From positions 1 through 26,602 of the forward strand of contig DASUAS010000029.1 of assembly GCA_035763625.1 (NCBI GenBank): a stretch of 26,602 nucleotides of DNA. Reading direction: 5' to 3'. The translations under genes and the position numbers were made by a program. This document shows, one piece after another, positions 20,698-26,602 of the stretch. Under the pieces are notes generated by a model. It was not told the DNA's origin. It did not search any database and saw nothing but the letters and a program-made list of their open reading frames with translations. This stretch comes from DASUAS01 sp035763625 (GTDB taxonomy: Bacteria > Actinomycetota > Acidimicrobiia > IMCC26256 > DASPTH01). Position 1 is the stretch's first letter, and every line of letters starts with the position of its first letter.

Positions 20698-21613
20698 CGA
20701 CCACGTCGGCGAGGATCGGACCGATGCGCTCGGCGAGCGTCGGGTTCGCGTACCCCGCCCAGGCGACCGAAGTCGTCGTGTCCAGCGGCGCGTCGAGCGG
20801 CCCCCCGCGCGGATCGGTCACGATCCCGCCGGCCTCCTCGAGCAGCATCGCGGTGCACACGTCGTACGGATGGCACGCGAACGCGTCGGGGTCGACGAGC
20901 GGTCGCAGGTCGGCCACGAAGCGGTCACGGCCCGCGATGAGCTCGTGCAGCTGACCACCCGACGAGATGTACTCGTCGTCGAAGACCTCGCGGCTGCCGA
21001 GGCGCGCGAACAGCTCGGTCTCGAGCTCGGCCAACGCGATCTTCCCGGGGATGAAGAATTTGGAGACCACCGCGAAGCCGTGCTCGAGGTCGGTGGCGGT
21101 CGACGGTCGCACCGACAACGCGCGACGCCGACCATCGCGCACATCGACGCGTTCGGCGATCACGCCGCTCCCGCGGGTGGCGCTGAGCTGGTCGGTCAGG
21201 CCCTGCTTCGTGGTGGGCAGCTCGGTCATCGCTGCCGCCACCACGTCACGGAGGGAGCCGCCGTGCGGTGCCGCCGCGGCAAGGCACCACGCCGGCCGCT
21301 TGTCGTACATGAGGCCGCGCGTGCCGTCGATGCTGTCGACGATGACCGTCCATTCCGGGTCGGTTCCGATCACGACCGGTTCGTCGAGGCCCTCGGACAC
21401 GAGCTCCACGCCGGTCCAGCGCGCCTCGAACCAGTCGACCAGCGCATCGTCGGCGACGCGGTCGATGGCGAAGATGGTGTCGGCGCTGGTCTGACCCTCG
21501 ATGGCTGTCATGTCCATGCCGCGCGCACCGACCACGAGGTCGCGCACGTGGTCGCCGAGCGCGCACAGCAGCGCGCGCGCCTCCTCGGGACCGGTCTCAG
21601 GCGAACGCGTCAC
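20678..21613 (-). CDS. Inositol-monophosphatase-like sugar phosphatase
   Basis: This 311-residue protein belongs to the lithium-sensitive inositol monophosphatase/FBPase superfamily of Mg-dependent phosphatases. Metal-site residues seen are Asp51 in AIDRVAD, Glu74 in LVSEGLDE, and Asp93 and Asp96 in VDSIDGTRGL, a variant of the standard DPIDGT. The C-terminal aspartate is Asp251 in HPYDVCTAMLLEEAGG, where Tyr replaces the usual Trp of WD. Several spacer regions are longer than in inositol monophosphatases, which have about 260-270 residues. The GTG start at 21613 overlaps the end of galT by 17 bases, and the stop overlaps the GHMP kinase by 20. Inside a galactose operon it might remove phosphate from a sugar phosphate such as galactose-1-phosphate, which is an inference. 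Confidence 0.87.
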   Translation of the reverse strand: MTRSPETGPEEARALLCALGDHVRDLVVGARGMDMTAIEGQTSADTIFAIDRVADDALVDWFEARWTGVELVSEGLDEPVVIGTDPEWTVIVDSIDGTRGLMYDKRPAWCLAAAAPHGGSLRDVVAAAMTELPTTKQGLTDQLSATRGSGVIAERVDVRDGRRRALSVRPSTATDLEHGFAVVSKFFIPGKIALAELETELFARLGSREVFDDEYISSGGQLHELIAGRDRFVADLRPLVDPDAFACHPYDVCTAMLLEEAGGIVTDPRGGPLDAPLDTTTSVAWAGYANPTLAERIGPILADVVDGLTRR

Positions 21614-22580
21614 GGAGCTCGGCCGCCTTCTCGTCGGGATCGGATTCGTTGGTCATCGAGCCGCCGCCGATCTCGGGGCCGGCCAGGTACTTCAGCAGCC
21701 CGGGCGCTCGCAGCGGCGGATGCAGCTCGACGTGGAACGGGTAGTGGGGATGGTCGCCCACCGGCGCCTGGTGCACCGCGAGCACGTAGGGCATGCGGAT
21801 GTCCCAGAGCGCGTCGTAGCGGCGTACGACGGCGCGCAGCACGAGCCCGAGGGCACGGCACGCGTCGTCGTCGAGGTCGACCAACGACGTGATCGGTCGT
21901 CGGGGCAGCACGTGCACCTCGTAGGCGTAGCGCGCGAACCACGGCACGCACGCGAAGAACTGCTCGTTGGCGTCGAGCACGCGGTCACCGGCCAGCTCCC
22001 GCTCGACGACATCGACGAGGAGCTCTCGGCCGGTGTCGCCGAAGTGGGCGGTCGCGACGTTCGCCTCGCGTTCGGCGATCCCGTACACGAGCGCACCGGC
22101 GTAGATCTGGCAGTGTGGATGCGGGTTCGACGTACCGACCGCCGCGCCGCGGTTCTCGAAGATCAACACGTGAGCGACGCCGTCGAGAGACTGCAGCGCG
22201 GCGGTGCGATCGCGCCACGTGCGCACCACCGCGGCCACTTCGTCGTCGGTGAGATCGGCCAGCGACTTCGTGGGGTCGTGGTGGTAGCAGACGACTTCGG
22301 CGGTGCCGACGGCGCGCCGGGTGCGGTAGAGGGCGTCACCGGCGTCGGGGTCCGGCGCGTCGGGGGAGAACACCGGCAGGTCGTTGGTGAACACGAACAC
22401 GCCGCGGTAGTCGGGATTGGAGTCCGCGATGCGGCGGCCGAGGGGCGCGAGGGCGTTGTCCTCCGGCACCGCGGGCTCGTCGTCGGCGACGGTCTCGCCG
22501 ATCCACGGGCGCGCGCCGCGGTGCGCGGTGAAGAGCACCCATTCACCGCGGAACGGGTGCCACCGCAGCTCCCAGGTCAC
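21597..22580 (-). CDS. galT: Galactose-1-phosphate uridylyltransferase
   Basis: This 327-residue GalT exchanges UMP between UDP-glucose and galactose-1-phosphate. The HIT-superfamily active site NPHPHCQIY is at 152-160, with His156 as the expected uridylylated residue. FENRGAAVGTS precedes it, and RRPITSLVDLDDD, VPWFARYAYEVHVLP and HPHYPFHVELHPPLR are all typical. The N-terminal zinc-binding CPLC pair of E. coli GalT is not present; the matching stretch reads NALAPLGRR, so this is a form without that zinc site. The start is GTG at 22580, overlapping the TGA of the hydrolase gene in a GTGA. The longer open frame to 22733 is a shadow of that gene. The phosphatase gene overlaps its 3' end. Confidence 0.95.
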   Translation of the reverse strand: MTWELRWHPFRGEWVLFTAHRGARPWIGETVADDEPAVPEDNALAPLGRRIADSNPDYRGVFVFTNDLPVFSPDAPDPDAGDALYRTRRAVGTAEVVCYHHDPTKSLADLTDDEVAAVVRTWRDRTAALQSLDGVAHVLIFENRGAAVGTSNPHPHCQIYAGALVYGIAEREANVATAHFGDTGRELLVDVVERELAGDRVLDANEQFFACVPWFARYAYEVHVLPRRPITSLVDLDDDACRALGLVLRAVVRRYDALWDIRMPYVLAVHQAPVGDHPHYPFHVELHPPLRAPGLLKYLAGPEIGGGSMTNESDPDEKAAELRDAFA

Positions 22581-25039
22581 GGGTGCGCGGCCTCGACCGT
22601 CACCGCGCGGTCGTCGCACGCCTTCGCCGAGACGGTCACCGTGATCGTGCCCGCATCGGTCGGGCGCACCACGGCCAGCGCACGCCCGTTGTAGGTGTCG
22701 TGCGTCGGCGAGCCGAAGGTCTCCTCGGTGCACGGGTTGCCGCTGCCGAGGCCCTGCAACACCGCCGGCCCGTCGACGGCGACGGTCACCGCCCGGTCCT
22801 CACTGCTGTGCAGGTTGCCGTCGGCGTCGACCAGCGTCACGTCGACGTACGCGACATCGCGGTCGCTGGCGTCGATCGTCTCGCGATCGACGCGCACGTC
22901 GAGTTGCACGGGACCGATGGCCGACGTCAGCGTCCAGCGCCCGACCTCCGCGCCACCTCGGTGTGCCACCGCGGTCAGCTCCCCGGGTTCGTAGGTGGTG
23001 TCGACGGTGGCCAGATATGGGTGCGACTCTCCGACCGTGGCGCGACCCGCAGGAGCGCCGTTCACGAACAGCTCGACCTCGTCGGCATCCGCGTACACCT
23101 CGACCGCGATCGGCTTCCCTTCGTAGCCGGGCCACGACCACGAAGCGATGGCGTCGCTGAACGACCATCCCATGCGCAGCGTCGACGGCTCGCCGTGGTG
23201 CTGCGGCGGGCGCACCGCGACGTACGGCGCATCGCGCAGGCCCCAGACGACCTCCCGCCAGTACGAGATCGGCCGCCGGAACCCGGTGATGTCGATGTCA
23301 CCGGTGTTCGAGGTGATCCACGGGTAGGTGCCCATGAGGCCGCCTGCGCCCCCGTCGGCCGCGCGATCACCTTCGCCGTACTGCATGCGGCCGATGCCGG
23401 ACTCACCGAGGTAGTCCCAGCCGGTCCAGGTGAAGTCGCCGATCACGTGCGGCTGCGTGCGCACCAGCTCCCAGTTGCGGGCGATCTTGGCCGGGTTGGT
23501 CTCGCTGCCGACGATGACCCGCTGTGGATGCAGCTCGTGATCCACCGCGTAGCGCGACTCGGTGTAGTTGTATCCGGCGACGTCGAGGTACGAGAACGAC
23601 TCGGCGGTCTTCTCGTCGACGATCTCGGCCTGCAGCAGCACCGGCATCCAGGTCTCCATCATGGACATCATCGTGTTGACGCCCATGTCCGGAGATGTGG
23701 TCGGGGCTCCGACGGAGTCGCCCAGCGACGTGAACAGCGCCGGTCCGCACGACAGCAGCGGGTTGATCGAGTTCGTGACCAGCCGCGTGTCGTCGAGCGC
23801 GCGGATGCGCTCGGAGATGGCGCGACCGATGCGGGCCCCGGCGGCGGTGCCGGTGTCGGGGATCTCGTTGCCGATCGAGTACATGATCACCGACGGGTGG
23901 TTGCGGTCCTTGCGGACCATGGCGTCGACGTCGGTCTCCCACCAGTCGGGGAAGACCCGCCCGTAGTCGTCGTCGTTCTTCTGCTCGGTCCACATGTCGA
24001 ACGCCTCGTCCATCACGAACATGCCGAGCCGGTCACACGCGGCGAGCATCTCGCGGCTCATCGGGTGGTGTGCGCTCCTGAGTGCGTTGTAGCCCGCTGC
24101 CTTCATGATCTCGACGCGCCGCTCGTCGGCGCGCGGGATGGTCGCGGCGCCGATCACGCCGTTGTCGTGGTGGATGCACGCGCCGCGGAGCTCGACGGGC
24201 TCGCCGTTGATGCGGAGGCCGCGGACGGCGTCGACGTCGATGGTGCGGATCCCGAACCTCGTCGCTTCCTCGTCGAGGACCGCGCTGTCGGACTCGACTC
24301 GGGTGCGGCACGTGTACAGGTTCGGTGCATCGACGCTCCACCGACGCGGTTGGCCCACGAACAACCGCTGTCGGAGCGTCTCGGTGCGACCCGGGAACAT
24401 CGTGAGCGGGGCGGTGTCGCGTGCCACGACCGTGCCGTCGCCGTCGAGGAGCTCGGTCGTGACCGTGGTGGTGGTCGTCACCAGCGACTCGTTCTCGAGT
24501 GTCGCGGCGACGGCGACGACGGCACCTTGGTCGTCGACCGTCGGGGTGGTGACGTGCACCGCATCGAGCACGAGGTGCACGGGTTCGCCGACGACGAGGT
24601 GCACGGGACGGTAGATGCCGGCACCCGAGTACCACCGGGAGTCGGCGTGCGACGTCGCATGCACGACGACGACGTTCTCCTCACCGAAGCGGAGGTGCTC
24701 ACCGATGGACACGGTGAAGTCGGTGTAGCCGTAGGGACGATGGCCGGCGAGCGCGCCGTTCACCCACACCGACGCGCCGCGGTACACGCCCTCGAACTCC
24801 AGGAGGACCCGCTTGCCGCGCAGGTCCTCGTCGGCGAGGAACGTCTTCTCGTACTCCCACACGCCCCCGGGGAAGAAGCCGTTGCCCCAGTGCTCGCCGG
24901 GGTCGCGTCGGCCGCTGAGCATCGCGTCGTGCGGGAGTCTCACCGCGTGCCACGGCTCGCTGCGTCCACCCATCAGCTCGAGGAAGTGGCTCACCTTCGG
25001 ACGGACGCGCCAGTCGTCGTTGAAGGAACTTCGGTTCAC
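22577..25039 (-). CDS. Glycoside hydrolase family 2 protein, beta-galactosidase-like
   Basis: This 820-residue GH2 enzyme would release terminal sugars, probably galactose, from beta-glycosides. Domains in order are the GH2 sugar-binding jelly roll (about 1-155, with PGGVWEYEKTF and VYRGASVWVNG), an Ig-like domain (156-265), a TIM barrel (270-600), a DUF4982-like segment (about 610-690, VYADADEVELFVNGAPAG) and a C-terminal Ig/invasin-like domain (700-810). The acid/base is Glu392 in SIGNEIP, and the nucleophile is probably Glu513 in VIVGSETNP. No signal peptide is seen, so it should act in the cytoplasm on an imported oligosaccharide. The GTG start at 25039 has AGGAG upstream and overlaps the kinase stop in GTGA. 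Beta-glucuronidase or another GH2 specificity cannot be excluded, but the following galT, kinase and galE genes favour galactosides. Confidence 0.93.
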   Translation of the reverse strand: MNRSSFNDDWRVRPKVSHFLELMGGRSEPWHAVRLPHDAMLSGRRDPGEHWGNGFFPGGVWEYEKTFLADEDLRGKRVLLEFEGVYRGASVWVNGALAGHRPYGYTDFTVSIGEHLRFGEENVVVVHATSHADSRWYSGAGIYRPVHLVVGEPVHLVLDAVHVTTPTVDDQGAVVAVAATLENESLVTTTTTVTTELLDGDGTVVARDTAPLTMFPGRTETLRQRLFVGQPRRWSVDAPNLYTCRTRVESDSAVLDEEATRFGIRTIDVDAVRGLRINGEPVELRGACIHHDNGVIGAATIPRADERRVEIMKAAGYNALRSAHHPMSREMLAACDRLGMFVMDEAFDMWTEQKNDDDYGRVFPDWWETDVDAMVRKDRNHPSVIMYSIGNEIPDTGTAAGARIGRAISERIRALDDTRLVTNSINPLLSCGPALFTSLGDSVGAPTTSPDMGVNTMMSMMETWMPVLLQAEIVDEKTAESFSYLDVAGYNYTESRYAVDHELHPQRVIVGSETNPAKIARNWELVRTQPHVIGDFTWTGWDYLGESGIGRMQYGEGDRAADGGAGGLMGTYPWITSNTGDIDITGFRRPISYWREVVWGLRDAPYVAVRPPQHHGEPSTLRMGWSFSDAIASWSWPGYEGKPIAVEVYADADEVELFVNGAPAGRATVGESHPYLATVDTTYEPGELTAVAHRGGAEVGRWTLTSAIGPVQLDVRVDRETIDASDRDVAYVDVTLVDADGNLHSSEDRAVTVAVDGPAVLQGLGSGNPCTEETFGSPTHDTYNGRALAVVRPTDAGTITVTVSAKACDDRAVTVEAAHP

Positions 25040-26448
25040 CGTGCATCTCCTGGGTCGGGATGGGTCTGTTCACGGAGCTCGGCATAGGCCGCGCGCACCG
25101 CGGCAGCGTCGACGTCCTCGTTCGGTTCGACGACCGAGCCCTGAGGAGCCCACTCGCGCGCGACCTCGTCCACGGCACGACCGGTGAGGACGGCCGCCGC
25201 CTGCACGCACGCCCCGCGCGCGACGTACTCGGCGGTCACCGGCACGTCGACCGGCCGCTGCGCGAGGTCGGCGACGAGCTGGGGGTACACCGACGAGCGT
25301 GCACCACCGCCCACGACGAACAGCCGGCCGCGGTCGGTCGGCACGCCGACGCGCGCCAGCGCGTCCATCGCTTCGAGGAGGTGGCAGACGACGCCCTCGT
25401 ACGCGGCGCGCGCGAGCTGGGCCGGTGCGGTCTCGGACCGCAGCCCGGTCAGGGTGCCGGTGGCGTCGGGCCGGTTGGGGGTGCGTTCGCCGTCGAAGTA
25501 GGGAAGGAGCACCACACCCCCGGCACCGGAGGGGGCGGCGAGCGCCAACGACTCGAGCTCGTCGCGGCTGCGTCCGAGCAGGCGCGCCATCCCGTCGGTG
25601 ACCTTGGTCGCGTTGAGCGTGCACGCGAGCGGGAGGAAGCGGCCGGTCGCGTCGGCGAAGCCGGCCACCGCGCCCGACGCGTCGTCGGTCGGGTGCCCCG
25701 CCACCGCGAACGCCGTCCCCGACGTCCCGAGTGAGATCGCGAGGTCGCCTTCGGCGAGCCCGAGACCGACGGCGGTGCCCATGTTGTCGCCCGTCCCCGG
25801 CGCCACGACCACGTCGCCGAACGTTCCTGCCTGCGCGCCCGGCGCCAGCACCGTCGGTACCACCGAGGGATCGAGCCCGACGAGCGCCAACGCATCGGGA
25901 ACGTAGCTCTCCGAGCTGGGCGACCAGTACCCGGTGCCCGAAGCGTCGCCGCGGTCGGTGACCAGCTCGCCGCTCAGCTGCAGGGTGAGCCAGTCGTGCG
26001 GCAGCAGCACGTGCGCGAGACGCGCGAAGTGCTCGGGTTCGTGCTCGCGCAGCCACGCGACCTTGGTGATGGTGAGCGAGGCGACCGGCACCGTGCCCAC
26101 GACGTCGGCCCAGCGCCGGGCACCCCACCCGCGCACGAGCGCATCGGCATGTGGCGCCGACTCGGTGTCGTTCCAGAGCTTGGCCGGGCGCACCACGCCT
26201 CGATCGGCGTCGAGCACGACCATCCCGTGCTGCTGACCCGCGACCGAGACGGCGGCGACGTCGCGGCCGTGTTCGTCGAGCAGCGAAGAGAGCGCACCCC
26301 ACCACGCGCGCGGATCCTGCTCGCTGCGAGGCGGGGACGTCGGCGGGTGCGGCCGGTGGCCCGAGCGCACGAGCTCACCGGAGTCGGCATCGCGCACCTC
26401 GATCTTGCACGACTGCGTGGAGGAGTCGACTCCCGCGACGAGGCTCAC
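25036..26448 (-). CDS. xylB: FGGY-family carbohydrate kinase, xylulokinase-like
   Basis: This 470-residue FGGY kinase most resembles xylulokinase, which phosphorylates D-xylulose. VAGVDSSTQSCK at the N-terminus carries Asp8. SVAGQQHGMVVLD (68-80) and LWNDTES (91-97) are substrate-side motifs typical of XylB. Asp221 in GTGDNMGTAVG is the catalytic base, SLGTSGTAF (239-247) is the start of the ATP domain, and FVVGGGARSSVYPQLVADL the later family signature. The length is close to E. coli XylB. The GTG start at 26448 overlaps the stop of the upstream gene in GTGA, and its own stop overlaps the hydrolase start. No xylose isomerase gene is in view, so the physiological sugar is not proven; another ketose is possible. 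Confidence 0.92.
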   Translation of the reverse strand: MSLVAGVDSSTQSCKIEVRDADSGELVRSGHRPHPPTSPPRSEQDPRAWWGALSSLLDEHGRDVAAVSVAGQQHGMVVLDADRGVVRPAKLWNDTESAPHADALVRGWGARRWADVVGTVPVASLTITKVAWLREHEPEHFARLAHVLLPHDWLTLQLSGELVTDRGDASGTGYWSPSSESYVPDALALVGLDPSVVPTVLAPGAQAGTFGDVVVAPGTGDNMGTAVGLGLAEGDLAISLGTSGTAFAVAGHPTDDASGAVAGFADATGRFLPLACTLNATKVTDGMARLLGRSRDELESLALAAPSGAGGVVLLPYFDGERTPNRPDATGTLTGLRSETAPAQLARAAYEGVVCHLLEAMDALARVGVPTDRGRLFVVGGGARSSVYPQLVADLAQRPVDVPVTAEYVARGACVQAAAVLTGRAVDEVAREWAPQGSVVEPNEDVDAAAVRAAYAELREQTHPDPGDAR

Positions 26449-26602
26449 GCCTCGACCTCGGCCGCGGCGAGGCCGGCCTCGAACGCGAGCAGCACTGCGC
26501 CCGCCACCCCGGCGTCGCCCTCGATGGTGCTGGCCACCACCGGCACCCGCTCGGCCTCGAGCGCGTCCTCGGCCAGCGCACGTCGGAGCGGGTCGAGCAG
26601 GA
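26445..26602 (-). CDS. C-terminal end of a probable ROK-family protein, cut by the window edge
   Basis: An open frame enters from the right edge and ends at TGA 26447-26445, overlapping the xylulokinase GTG in a GTGA. The visible 51 residues include LLDPLRRALAEDAL, VPVVASTIEGDAGVAG and AVLLAFEAGLA. This pattern, a proline-containing helix, a strand, then a Gly/Ala-rich helix ending GAVLLA, is that of the C-terminus of ROK proteins (glucokinase or NagC/XylR-type repressors). A ROK repressor or sugar kinase at the head of a sugar operon would fit well. Only the tail is available, so the assignment is tentative; the coding nature itself is well supported by codon use and the exact overlap. Confidence 0.6.
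   Translation of the reverse strand, partial: LLDPLRRALAEDALEAERVPVVASTIEGDAGVAGAVLLAFEAGLAAAEVEA

Noticed and set aside
22583..25087. An 830-codon plus-strand open frame opposite the GH2 gene
   Set aside because: It is antisense to a GH2 enzyme with identifiable catalytic residues. The composition is repetitive and there is no recognisable domain or ribosome site.

Overview
The window is very GC-rich bacterial DNA. Genes are densely packed, G/C dominates third codon positions, GTG starts are frequent, and four-base GTGA/ATGA overlaps join several genes. An F420-type luciferase-family oxidoreductase, several short-chain dehydrogenases (SDRs), acyl-CoA synthetases, a type III CoA-transferase and a Rieske oxygenase suggest a lipid- or xenobiotic-degrading actinomycete. 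The overall style resembles Acidimicrobiia, but that placement is an inference. No tRNA, rRNA, CRISPR array or transposase was seen. No stretch over 300 bases lacks a gene; the longest gaps are about 130-185 bases.

Region 1 (1-9027) is mixed. On the plus strand are a 5'-cut SDR, a steroid-dehydrogenase-like SDR, two SAM methyltransferases, a six-helix membrane protein, and a Rieske oxygenase followed by an unrecognised 171-residue protein. On the minus strand are a RibD-C/DHFR-like reductase and a two-gene operon of a beta-propeller protein and an Ig-like protein.

Region 2 (9028-16882) is a minus-strand catabolic operon. In transcription order it holds a broken acyl-CoA synthetase, a double-length CoA-transferase, a luciferase-like oxidoreductase, an alpha/beta hydrolase, a complete acyl-CoA synthetase and an aminoglycoside-phosphotransferase-like kinase. 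The set suits activation, CoA transfer and oxidation of an organic acid of unknown identity.

Region 3 (16883-18545) is a rearranged joint. A plus-strand SDR gene sits between copies of a 62-67 bp intergenic repeat. On its left the synthetase has lost its 5' part, and on its right an acyl-CoA dehydrogenase has lost its 3' half. Four copies of this repeat family occur in the window, at 8966-9027, 16883-16948, 17757-17823 and 18474-18535. It is the most unusual structure here.

Region 4 (18546-26602) is a minus-strand sugar operon read from the right edge: end of a probable ROK-family gene, xylulokinase-like FGGY kinase, GH2 beta-galactosidase-like hydrolase, galT, an inositol-monophosphatase-like phosphatase, a GHMP sugar kinase in the galK position and galE. 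The first six genes overlap one another. Together they would release galactose from a beta-galactoside and pass it through the Leloir pathway. The kinase has arabinokinase-like rather than standard GalK motifs.
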